A stretch of DNA of 64,000 nt from Bacteroidota bacterium (GTDB lineage: Bacteria; Bacteroidota; Bacteroidia; Chitinophagales; LD1). Positions within the stretch are counted from its first letter, which is position 1. Each line of letters opens with the position of its first letter. Location: assembly GCA_947479455.1 (NCBI GenBank), contig CANJZE010000003.1:146956-210955 (forward strand), written 5' to 3'. Of this stretch, positions 55,405 through 63,105 are shown piece after piece. Position numbers and translations under genes: made by a program. The notes under the pieces are model-generated. The model saw only the letters and a list, made by a program, of their open reading frames with translations. It was not told where the DNA came from and ran no database searches.

Positions 55405-56889
55405 ATGAAAGAAACAATGAGAAAAAGACCAGTATTTAGACCGACAAGAAATCTACTAATAATATTGGGCTTTCTAATTTCAGTAAATAATACCCAAGCA
55501 CAAGCCATTTGGGACAACACATCATTTGTTCATCGCAACGGACAAGAAATACATAATGGACAAAACAATGCCATCAATCTTGATGGAGTAAATATTGGTT
55601 CATGGTTGATGTGGGAAGGTTTGATGTGGGGCGGTGGATTAATTTCTGAAAAGGATATTACCAATAAAATGACATCAGTTATAGGTCCTGTTGCATTCAA
55701 TAATTTCAGAGATTCAGTTTACAAAAACTACATTACTCGAGCAGACATTCAAAGAATTTCAGACGAATGTTATAATGTTGTTCGCATTCCTTTTAATCAT
55801 AATTTATTAGAAGATGATGCAAATCCTTTTGTTTACAAACCTGAAGGATGGGTAATTCTTGACAGCGCTTTGAAATGGTGCGAGGATTATAATGTTTATG
55901 CGGTTTTAGATATGCATGCTGCACCGGGTGGTCAGGCAACACATTTTATAGCAGACCCGGATTCAATTGATTTATGGAACTCACCCGTGAATAAAAACAG
56001 AACGATTCAACTCTGGAAGGCAATTGCAAGCAGATATCAAAACAGAGGAATTGTTGCCGCTTACGATTTATTAAACGAACCAAATATTTGGTGGTGGCCC
56101 GATTTAGTTAATTTATATGATAATATAATTGACACCATTCGAACGGTTGACAACAACCATATGATAATGCTTGAAGGAAATAATTACGCTCAGGACTTCT
56201 CAATGTTTACATCTTTACCTGATCCAAACATCTGTTTCCAATTTCATTATTACACCTTCTTTTTCAGTGCTCCTAATATTCCTGCCTGGACTGCACTTTC
56301 CAACACTTTAAATGTTCCAATTTGGTGTGGCGAATGGGGTGAAGATACGTTAGGTGGAATGCAGAATAAATTAACTAACATTATAAGGAATCCTGCCTAT
56401 AAAATTAGTGGACAAGCATTCTGGACATGGAAAACTGTAACAGTAGGCTTTCAGAATCCTCATAGTCTTAACGTAAACAATCCTACCGACTGGAACAATA
56501 CAATGTTGTGGGTAACTTATAATTCACCGATAGTAACTGCCTTGGAAATGCAAAACGGCATTGATAGTTTTATTGTCAACATGAAATTGCAAAATTGTGT
56601 TGTAGACACTGGTGTTTTTAATATGTTAAACTTGTGTTCAGTTACAGGCATTCAGAACATCGAAGAATTAAAATATTTAAATGTTTATCCAAACCCATTT
56701 ACTTCCTCAATCAACATAGAGGGCAAATTCGAAAACGAATATTATGAACTATTAAATTCAACAGGACAAATTATTTGGACAGGCCAACAAATCAACAATC
56801 AAGATTTTTCTTCACTGATAGACGGTTTGTATTTTTTGAGAATATATAATGGTAATTCTACACAGACGACAAAACTTATTAAGAATTAA
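55405..56889 (+). CDS. Cassette 3: secreted GH5-type glycoside hydrolase with T9SS tail
   Basis: A 494-residue secreted protein (signal LLIILGFLISVNNTQAQA). The catalytic domain is GH5/cellulase-like: GVNIGSWLMWEG, VVRIPFNHNLLED, LDMHAAPGGQATH, the acid/base Glu in YDLLNEPN and the nucleophile Glu in WCGEWGED. The C-terminal 80 residues (YLNVYPNPFTSSINIEG to TTKLIKN) are a type-A T9SS sorting domain. The frame opens inside attC-like site 2, so ATG 55405 is chosen over upstream Met. Likely a cell-surface beta-glucan-type hydrolase. Confidence 0.9.
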   Translation: MKETMRKRPVFRPTRNLLIILGFLISVNNTQAQAIWDNTSFVHRNGQEIHNGQNNAINLDGVNIGSWLMWEGLMWGGGLISEKDITNKMTSVIGPVAFNNFRDSVYKNYITRADIQRISDECYNVVRIPFNHNLLEDDANPFVYKPEGWVILDSALKWCEDYNVYAVLDMHAAPGGQATHFIADPDSIDLWNSPVNKNRTIQLWKAIASRYQNRGIVAAYDLLNEPNIWWWPDLVNLYDNIIDTIRTVDNNHMIMLEGNNYAQDFSMFTSLPDPNICFQFHYYTFFFSAPNIPAWTALSNTLNVPIWCGEWGEDTLGGMQNKLTNIIRNPAYKISGQAFWTWKTVTVGFQNPHSLNVNNPTDWNNTMLWVTYNSPIVTALEMQNGIDSFIVNMKLQNCVVDTGVFNMLNLCSVTGIQNIEELKYLNVYPNPFTSSINIEGKFENEYYELLNSTGQIIWTGQQINNQDFSSLIDGLYFLRIYNGNSTQTTKLIKN

Positions 56890-56912
56890 AATCAATGACC
56901 GAAAGAAAGGCA

Positions 56913-57048
56913 GCAGCTAACAGCACCTACAAGAAATTGGCGGTTCAGTGGTTAAATGAAGCTTTGTGCTTCGTATCAAGTTCAGTGGTGGCAGACAGTT
57001 TAGTGCTTCGTTATCGCCAACTTCTTGTAGCTGCAAACCGTTAGCGGC
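56913..57048 (+). repeat. attC-like site 3
   Basis: 136 nt. R'' GCAGCTAAC, R' GTTAGCGGC at 57040. The inner stem GCACCTACAAGAAATTGGCG has a sequence different from sites 1-2 but is paired in the same positions, i.e. compensatory change. Confidence 0.85.
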
Positions 57049-57311
57049 AACCTTTGACGCAAATTTTTGACAAGGTTGTGTAGGGTAGTCGCTTAAAGAC
57101 AAAAGACAAATACAAGGGCGAAGCCCATTGGCTATGCTTCAGCAAAATAAAAGAGATGATGCTCGTCTATTTTTAAACTTGAATCATCCCTTTTATTTTG
57201 CGCTGACGCACAAACAGCCGAACAGCCAGTGCAGCAACTATTAAATTTGAATTGTTACTTTGTTTTCGTCTTTATATTCACTTAAAAAATAAATCACTTT
57301 AAAAACAAAGC
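57049..57311 (+). other. Non-coding start of cassette 4 with a long hairpin
   Basis: No ORF seen. AGCAAAATAAAAGAGATGAT (57141-57160) pairs with ATCATCCCTTTTATTTTGCGCT (57183-57204) with one mismatch and one bulge. It may be a terminator for upstream cassettes or part of the nuclease leader. Confidence 0.5.
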
Positions 57312-58358
57312 ATGAAGTATTATAAGGAAGGTAAAAACTGGTGGAGAGATAATCGTTATCATTTTATGAGCAAAATGAATTTGGAAAGTGGCATTACTGA
57401 ATTTGGTAGTGCCAACTCAAAAGGAAGTCCATATTATCATATCCTTTCACCAGCTGACCAGAAGAATAAGTTGCACAACTTTATTGGCGAGCAAGAAATT
57501 TATAATCATGTAATAGAACGCTTCAAAACAAAAGCAGGTGATTTAAAAAGAGTGCTCACCAACACAGTAGCTTCACAACCGTGTTGCTTTAATTTATTTA
57601 CACCGCTTAGAAATAGATTGCCTTTAGCAAGCAAACTATTTAGCCATCTTCTTCAAAAAGAAATTACGGTGTCAGAATTGATAATAGAGTTTACACCAGG
57701 ACAGTATAACGGTTCTGACGAAACTATTGGCGACCAATCCGCACAAGGTGGGACAGATTCTGATGTTGCAGTCTTCTATACTACTGCTGACAGTAAGAAA
57801 GGTGTTTTGCTTATAGAGTTCAAGTATATCGAGTATGAATTTTCAGTTTGCAGTTCATACAAAAACAAAAATATTTCAGACATTTGTGACACTCCTGACT
57901 TCTATAAGAAACTTATAGCTCCTAATATTAACTCGTCAGCAAAACAATTTGATTGCGGTTACTTAAAGTATCAGAATTGGCGGCTTCTTGAAGACAGTGC
58001 AGCTTTCAATGCCGACAAAATCAAGACAGCAAATAGATGTCCGTTCAGATTTTCTCTTAATCAATTATGGCGAAACATGCTGCTTGCTGAGAAGGTTGCA
58101 AAAGCAAGACACCTTGACGAGTTTGGTTTTTGGGTAATTAACCCCAAAGAAAATTCATTCGCATTGCAAAATTCAGGTGAGAATGTGAAAGATGAGTTTC
58201 TTAATATCCTGTCAGACAAAGGCAAATCTTTATTCAAGGTCTTAGAGTTAGACAATGATGTTGTAAAACCATTAGAGCAACTTTCAACTGAAGAATGGAC
58301 AGATGAATGGCTCCGCAAATTTCGTCAACGATACTTAACCAATACAGATTTTCATTGA
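57312..58358 (+). CDS. Cassette 4: putative PD-(D/E)XK nuclease (PGN_0703-like)
   Basis: A 348-residue cytoplasmic protein. The core GGTDSDVAVF (D149/D151), then LLIEFKYIEYEF (E169-x-K171), fits a PD-(D/E)XK active site; IGEQEIYNHV could supply the upstream Glu. Overall it resembles restriction-endonuclease-like PGN_0703 proteins known from Bacteroidota. No methyltransferase is adjacent, so a standard restriction-modification role is unproven; defence is inference. Confidence 0.6.
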   Translation: MKYYKEGKNWWRDNRYHFMSKMNLESGITEFGSANSKGSPYYHILSPADQKNKLHNFIGEQEIYNHVIERFKTKAGDLKRVLTNTVASQPCCFNLFTPLRNRLPLASKLFSHLLQKEITVSELIIEFTPGQYNGSDETIGDQSAQGGTDSDVAVFYTTADSKKGVLLIEFKYIEYEFSVCSSYKNKNISDICDTPDFYKKLIAPNINSSAKQFDCGYLKYQNWRLLEDSAAFNADKIKTANRCPFRFSLNQLWRNMLLAEKVAKARHLDEFGFWVINPKENSFALQNSGENVKDEFLNILSDKGKSLFKVLELDNDVVKPLEQLSTEEWTDEWLRKFRQRYLTNTDFH

Positions 58359-58365
58359 CTCTGCA

Positions 58366-58417
58366 AAATACATTTATGCAAATGCACTTCCGTTGTGTTT
58401 TGCTGTATTTATCTTTC
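58366..58417 (+). repeat. 52-nt dispersed repeat, copy A (inside cassette 4)
   Basis: AAATACATTTATGCAAATGC through TTTATCTTTC matches copy B (60430-60481) at about 42 of 52 positions by eye. It lies between the nuclease and nfeD genes. Confidence 0.55.
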
Positions 58418-58475
58418 GTAAGAAAATTATTAGAACCATTTTATATCTTGGCTACATAAAAAAGAAGTAAAAAAT

Positions 58476-58925
58476 ATGGACTTTTCAGTTTGGCATTTTT
58501 GGATTATTGCTGCGGTTCTTCTTTTTATTGTAGAAATTTTCACACCTACATTTTTAACTGCCTCACTTGCTATCGGATGTATTGCTTCGGGAATTGTTTC
58601 CTATTTCGGTTTCGATATAAAAATACAGCTAATCGCATTTTCCATTGGAACTCTTACAAGCTTTTTTGGCGTAAGACCTTTTATGTTAAAGTTTGCTCAC
58701 AAAAAAAGTGGCAACGTAAAAACTAATGTTGATGCTTTAGTTGGCAAAGTTGGTAGGGTGGACGTTACAATAGACCACTCTCAAAATCAAGGTAGAGTAA
58801 TAGTTGAAGGGGACGACTGGAAAGCGGAAACTGAAAACAATGAAGTGATTCGCGCAGGAGAAAAGGTTGAAGTATTAAAAGTAAATAGCACAACTTTAAT
58901 TGTAAAACCAATAACTAAAAATTAA
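58476..58925 (+). CDS. Cassette 4: NfeD-like membrane protein
   Basis: A 149-residue protein with two or three hydrophobic segments (HFWIIAAVLLFIVEIFTPTF and ALAIGCIASGIVSYF) and a C-terminal OB-fold-like domain (ALVGKVGRVDVTID, then GRVIVEGDDWKAET), the NfeDC architecture. It ends 4 nt before an SPFH gene; the NfeD-SPFH pair is a classic operon involved in membrane microdomains. Confidence 0.9.
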   Translation: MDFSVWHFWIIAAVLLFIVEIFTPTFLTASLAIGCIASGIVSYFGFDIKIQLIAFSIGTLTSFFGVRPFMLKFAHKKSGNVKTNVDALVGKVGRVDVTIDHSQNQGRVIVEGDDWKAETENNEVIRAGEKVEVLKVNSTTLIVKPITKN

Positions 58926-58929
58926 AAAT

Positions 58930-59985
58930 ATGGGCTTCTTAATCGTCTTAGGACTAATTGCAATTTTTGTAATTGTCTTTGCTGCATTTGGATTTCAGAT
59001 TGTTCAACAATCAGAAACAATCGTAATTGAACGGCTCGGCAAATACAGTCGCACGTTGCCAACCGGTATAAATATTATCTGGCCCATTGTTGATAGACCG
59101 AGAGAAATAATTTGGCGATTTGTTAAGCAAGACATTAACCTTGATGGAAGAAGTTCTATTTCTTTTAGGGCAGTGACAAAAATAGATTTAAGAGAAACTG
59201 TTTATGAGTTTCCTAAACAGGATGTTATTACAAAAGATAATGTTGGAACAGAAATTAACGCAATTATTTATTTCCAAATTACTGACCCAGTTAAAGCGGT
59301 ATATGAAATTTCAAATCTTCCCGATGCGATTGAAAAGCTAACTCAAACGACATTGAGAAATGTGATTGGCGAGTTGGATTTAGACCAAACTCTTACATCA
59401 AGGGATACAATTAACGGTAAGCTAAGGATAGTTTTAGATGAAGCAGGACACAAGTGGGGCGTTAAGGTAAATAGAGTTGAATTGCAGGATATAAATCCTC
59501 CCCAAGAAATCAGAGCTGCGATGGAAAAACAAATGAAAGCAGAAAGAGATAAACGAGCAAAAATTTTAGAGGCAGAAGGAGACAAGCAATCTCAAATTTT
59601 ACAATCAGAAGGATTGAGGCAAGCTAAAATAAATAGTGCCGAAGGGGAAAAGCAATATCAAATTTTGCAATCAGAAGCTTTAAGGCAATCTAAAATAAAT
59701 AATGCCGAAGGGGATAAACAATCACAAATATTAAAAGCAGAGGGGGAAGCACAAGCAAGGATAAGAACATCAGAGGGGGAAGCGGAAGCAATCCAAAAAA
59801 TTACTCAAGCAATTTCAGCAACCAAAAGCGACCCTGTAAATTACCTTGTTGCAATCCGCTACATTGATAAGTTAGGAGAAATGGTAAGCGGTAAAGACAA
59901 CAAAGTTATTTATATGCCTTATGAAGCCACTGGGATTTTAAGTTCAATAGGTGGCATTAAGGACTTACTTACTGCACAAAAATAA
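58930..59985 (+). CDS. Cassette 4: SPFH/stomatin-type protein
   Basis: A 351-residue membrane-anchored protein (LGLIAIFVIVFAAFGF). The SPFH domain is clear: VQQSETIVIERLGKYSRTLP, GINIIWPIVD, FPKQDVITKDNV, VELQDINPP and EIRAAMEKQMKAERDKRA. The following coiled coil holds three 22-residue repeats (residues 216-281; AEGDKQSQILQSEGLRQAKI type), i.e. 66-nt tandem DNA repeats at 59575-59772. Related to QmcA/YbbK; a partner of NfeD. Confidence 0.93.
   Translation: MGFLIVLGLIAIFVIVFAAFGFQIVQQSETIVIERLGKYSRTLPTGINIIWPIVDRPREIIWRFVKQDINLDGRSSISFRAVTKIDLRETVYEFPKQDVITKDNVGTEINAIIYFQITDPVKAVYEISNLPDAIEKLTQTTLRNVIGELDLDQTLTSRDTINGKLRIVLDEAGHKWGVKVNRVELQDINPPQEIRAAMEKQMKAERDKRAKILEAEGDKQSQILQSEGLRQAKINSAEGEKQYQILQSEALRQSKINNAEGDKQSQILKAEGEAQARIRTSEGEAEAIQKITQAISATKSDPVNYLVAIRYIDKLGEMVSGKDNKVIYMPYEATGILSSIGGIKDLLTAQK
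59575..59772 (+). repeat. Three 66-bp tandem repeats in the SPFH coiled coil
   Basis: Units 59575-59640, 59641-59706 and 59707-59772 all start GAAGG(A/G)GA(C/A/T)AA and encode 22-residue heptad-like units. They are in frame, so unit gain or loss changes coiled-coil length only. Confidence 0.85.
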
Positions 59986-60022
59986 ATCCCATAAACAGCA
60001 TCCGTTTACAGGACTTTCTTGC

Positions 60023-60355
60023 TTAGAATCTTCCACGAGTTTCAAATTCATCAACTTCTTTTTTGATTCGCTCAAACTCTTGCTCTTTCTGGTAAACAAA
60101 ATGTTTGATCCGTAGCAATAACTCATCCTCAGGCAATGCTTCAAAATCCTGTATGAACAATAACCTATTCCGAAAAAGCCAATATACATTCGGGCCTTCA
60201 GGGTTATGTATCGAAGAAGGTGTAGGTTTTTTCTTTTGCTGTTCAAATTCATCACATTCCAGTGCAATTGCTACAGACCTTGCATTGCTTCCACTATCAA
60301 TTCTAATCTCTATTGACCCTTCATCTGAAATCCTTCCATCTTCTTTTATTTTCAT
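60023..60355 (-). CDS. Cassette 4: antisense hypothetical protein
   Basis: A 110-residue acidic protein on the strand opposite to all other cassette genes. It has VYWLFRNRLLFIQDFEALPEDELLLRIKHFV followed by a charged helix (EQEFERIKKEVDEF). Codon use and helix pattern look real, not a shadow. No family recognised. It ends 38 nt from the SPFH stop (convergent). Confidence 0.6.
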   Translation of the reverse strand: MKIKEDGRISDEGSIEIRIDSGSNARSVAIALECDEFEQQKKKPTPSSIHNPEGPNVYWLFRNRLLFIQDFEALPEDELLLRIKHFVYQKEQEFERIKKEVDEFETRGRF

Positions 60356-60429
60356 AGCAAATATTTAGTCACTAAGTTTTTCTTTAAAATGAAAATACAT
60401 TTTATTTTCTGTTACAGACAACTCCAGCC

Positions 60430-60540
60430 AAATACATCCACGCAAATGCGCTCCCATTTTGTTTTGCTCTTTTTATTTTTCAATTGGATTTAAAACAAAA
60501 AGAGAGCGCATTGCCACGCAGGGGTTTCGCCTTTCATTTG
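60430..60540 (+). repeat. Dispersed repeat copy B with hairpin
   Basis: Copy B of the 52-nt repeat is at 60430-60481. Its ATGCGCTC/TTTTGTTTT part can pair with AAAACAAAA/GAGCGCAT at about 60493-60511. The remaining gap to attC-like site 4 has no ORF. Confidence 0.5.
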
Positions 60541-60592
60541 ACAGTTACGCGCTTCACTGACAAACAAGAAAGTTTCTCTTTTATTTTTTGCG

Positions 60593-60614
60593 TGATGTCC
60601 ACTGGTGGACATCA
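60593..60614. promoter_or_regulatory. Perfect 10-bp inverted repeat before attC-like site 4
   Basis: TGATGTCCAC-TG-GTGGACATCA, a perfect palindrome with a 2-nt centre, ends 8 nt before R'' of site 4. An operator or stem-loop is possible; function unknown. Confidence 0.45.
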
Positions 60615-60622
60615 GTAAGGCA

Positions 60623-60758
60623 GCCGCTAACAAGGCGTTTGCGTAATGCGGGGCGAAGTCTTTAAGCGTAGTTTTGTTTTTCTTTTTTAGTTTAGTTTTC
60701 GGTGGACAAGTAGTGCTTCTTAAACCCGCACTACGCAAACCCCCGAAACGTTACCTGC
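60623..60758 (+). repeat. attC-like site 4
   Basis: 136 nt. R'' GCCGCTAAC, R' GTTACCTGC at 60750. Inner stem GTTTGCGTAATGCGGG pairs with CCCGCACTACGCAAAC. The loop sequence is unrelated to sites 1-3 yet the total length is identical. Confidence 0.82.
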
Positions 60759-60830
60759 AAGCGTAGTAGACGACTCGACAACAATTAAACCTATGAAGAT
60801 TTGGAGCATCATACATTAAAATTAGAAAAC

Positions 60831-62201
60831 ATGATGAAAAATAAAATACTTACTACGATTTCGTTATTGCTTTTTGGAATAACGATTTATGCTCAACAAG
60901 AAAACCAATCTTGCGGAACTTCAGTACCTAGTGAAATGTGGGAAAATGAGTTTCAAAAATTAATTTCGGAATACAAAACTAACCCAAAAAGCCAAAAGCA
61001 ATCTTCAACAGTTTATACTATTCCAATTATATTTCATGTAATACATAGCGGACAGCCTATTGGTAATTTTCCTAATATTTCACAAGGTCAAATAAATTCT
61101 CAAATAACTGTTTTAAATCAAGACTTTAGTGGAAATGGATTTAATTCTTCCAATTATCCTTCTAATGCTTTTGTAAATTGGGTAATCACGCAATCATTAC
61201 CGTCTGCTAATACTGATAGTAACGGTAGGGTAAAAATAGCGGACGTTGGAATTCAATTTTGTTTAGCAACAAAAGATACTAACGGTAATTTATTACCCGA
61301 ACCAGGAATCAATAGAATTAATTACCTGTCTTTGAATTTGCCAAATCCGAGTAGTTATTCTACTCAAGCTACCATGAAGTCCTATCTTGACAATATTCTT
61401 AAGCCTCAGACCATTTGGGACGTAACTAAATATCTCAATGTTTGGATTACAGATAAAAACAGTGCTCTAAACTATACCGGAGTATCATCGGTCCCTCCTT
61501 TAAGTGGCTTATTGGGCGTGCCTAATAATTCGACCGATACAACCGATGGTATTTGGTGTTTTGCGAAAGTAATTGGTTCTAACAATTTATTTCCTACTGG
61601 TATTTATGGTTCCCCATTGGTTGAGGGCAGAACCCTTACACACGAAGTTGGTCATTATTTAGGACTCAGGCATATTTGGGGTGATGGGTCTTGTGCTACT
61701 GACTATTGTGATGATACGCCACCAGCAGCATCAGAAAATACTGGGGTACCATCATCTTATCCATTAAATGTTGGTTCGTGTAGTAGTCCGTCAAACTCGC
61801 CAGATGGAGAAATGTTTATGAATTTTATGGATTATCCTCATGACCCTTACAAGTATATGTTTACTGCTGACCAAGCTACAAGAATGCAGACTGCCATGCT
61901 AAACAGTCCATACAGAAATCAATTAGGAACTCATGGTTTGTGTTCGGCTCCTCTTGGACTAAATAATTTAAATTTAAATGATAATATTTCAATTTATCCA
62001 AATCCAGCTAAGACAGAACTAAATATAAATGTTTCCCAAAACGACATAAATGAACTTTCAATAAGCAACTTATTTGGACAAGTTCTAATCATATCACAAA
62101 ATCAAAACCGTATTGACATTTCTAATTTAACCAATGGCATATATATTTTAGCAATTACACAAGGACAAAATAAATACACGAAAAAATTCATCAAAGAATG
62201 A
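60831..62201 (+). CDS. Cassette 5: secreted M43 (cytophagalysin/pappalysin) metalloprotease with T9SS tail
   Basis: A 456-residue secreted protease from ATG 60831 (signal ILTTISLLLFGITIYAQ). The zinc motif HEVGHYLGLRHIWGD (HExxHxxGxxHxxGD) and Met-turn-like MNFMDYPHD define family M43. YTIPIIFHVIHSG and QITVLNQDFSG near the start are typical. The last 75 residues (ISIYPNPAKTELNINVS to YTKKFIKE) are a type-A T9SS sorting domain, so it is exported across the outer membrane. Confidence 0.93.
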   Translation: MMKNKILTTISLLLFGITIYAQQENQSCGTSVPSEMWENEFQKLISEYKTNPKSQKQSSTVYTIPIIFHVIHSGQPIGNFPNISQGQINSQITVLNQDFSGNGFNSSNYPSNAFVNWVITQSLPSANTDSNGRVKIADVGIQFCLATKDTNGNLLPEPGINRINYLSLNLPNPSSYSTQATMKSYLDNILKPQTIWDVTKYLNVWITDKNSALNYTGVSSVPPLSGLLGVPNNSTDTTDGIWCFAKVIGSNNLFPTGIYGSPLVEGRTLTHEVGHYLGLRHIWGDGSCATDYCDDTPPAASENTGVPSSYPLNVGSCSSPSNSPDGEMFMNFMDYPHDPYKYMFTADQATRMQTAMLNSPYRNQLGTHGLCSAPLGLNNLNLNDNISIYPNPAKTELNINVSQNDINELSISNLFGQVLIISQNQNRIDISNLTNGIYILAITQGQNKYTKKFIKE

Positions 62202-62221
62202 TAACAACGGAGAAAACGCCA

Positions 62222-62357
62222 GCAGGTAACAGCACATTGGCAATAGGCGGGGTTTCGTCTCCGCTTGACAGTTTTGTGGTAACCGAAAGTTTTGTGCTCC
62301 GAATAAAAATTTGTGGTGAAAAGCCCGCCCATCGCCAATCTGAAAAACGTTATAGCC
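62222..62357 (+). repeat. attC-like site 5
   Basis: 136 nt. R'' GCAGGTAAC, R' GTTATAGCC at 62349: the two do not pair beyond AAC/GTT. R'' instead pairs perfectly with R' of site 4, and R' with R'' of site 6. Inner stem ATTGGCAATAGGCGGG. Loop TTTGTG motifs have their first G at 62276, 62294 and 62313. Confidence 0.85.
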
Positions 62358-62395
62358 AATGATAAAAAGACGACAACGAACAAAATAAATTGACA

Positions 62396-62896
62396 ATGGA
62401 AGAAAGACCAACAATAAAATTAGAATTCACAACAGCCGACAAAACATTTGAAATAATTGGTTGGCTTTTAATTATTTCTGTTTGGGGCTTAACAATTACA
62501 AACTATGCAAACCTGCCTGAAACTATTCCGACACATTATAATGGAGCAGGACAAGCGGACGGATTTGGCGGAAAGGCGACTATTTTGACTTTGCCACTAA
62601 TAGCAACAGTTCTATTTGTTGGACTGACAATCCTAAATAAGTTTCCTCACATTTTTAATTATCCGACCAACATAACACAAGACAACGCATTAAGGCAATA
62701 TACAAATGCAACAAGAATGATTAGATATTTGAAACTCATTATTGTTGTCATTTTCGGACTAATTGCATTCAAGACAATTCAAAATGCAAACGGACAAGCG
62801 GACGGACTTGGAATTTGGTTTTTACCAATGACATTAGGACTAATTTTCATTCCTTTGATATATTTTGTAGTAAAATCATTTAAAGCGACAAAATAA
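62396..62896 (+). CDS. Cassette 6: DUF1648 membrane protein
   Basis: A 166-residue protein from ATG 62396 with four hydrophobic helices. The DUF1648 signature LPETIPTHYNGAGQADGFGGK lies between helices 1 and 2, as in SdpI-related immunity-type membrane proteins. The family suggests a role in resistance to a membrane-acting peptide, but this is inference. The gene fills the cassette between sites 5 and 6. Confidence 0.8.
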   Translation: MEERPTIKLEFTTADKTFEIIGWLLIISVWGLTITNYANLPETIPTHYNGAGQADGFGGKATILTLPLIATVLFVGLTILNKFPHIFNYPTNITQDNALRQYTNATRMIRYLKLIIVVIFGLIAFKTIQNANGQADGLGIWFLPMTLGLIFIPLIYFVVKSFKATK

Positions 62897-62916
62897 TGAC
62901 GAAGAAAGAAAGCACT

Positions 62917-63052
62917 GGCTATAACAGCCGTTTTGCAAAAGCGGGGGTTTCGTGCTTCTATGAAAGTGAAGTGCAAAATTCAAGCTTTGTGCATCTAATG
63001 AAGTTTAGTGCTAAAAATCCCCGCCTTCGCAAAGCGGCAAACCGTTAGCGGC
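62917..63052 (+). repeat. attC-like site 6
   Basis: 136 nt. R'' GGCTATAAC, R' GTTAGCGGC at 63044. Inner stem GCCGTTTTGCAAAAGCGGGG pairs with the arm starting at 63019 (CCCCGCCTTCGC). Predicts that R'' of the next site, beyond the window, is GCCGCTAAC. Confidence 0.85.
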
Positions 63053-63105
63053 AACCCGTGGGGACAGTGCTAACTTTGAACTGACTGCATAAAACGAACT
63101 GACAA

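Noticed and set aside
60490-60738. 82-codon minus-strand ORF across attC-like site 4
   Set aside because: It runs through the site's stem and loop and has no family resemblance; a chance frame.
54283-63052. Reading the repeats as ordinary intrinsic terminators or REP elements
   Set aside because: They have no T-run, share exact 136-nt length with a bulged two-part stem, and obey the next-site R'/R'' complementarity rule, which terminators would not.
53541-63052. Canonical class 1-like integron attC sites
   Set aside because: Core bases after GTT (AGCG, ACCT, ATAG) violate RRRY, and the recombinase lacks the IntI-specific insert; only the GTT/AAC core and general architecture agree.
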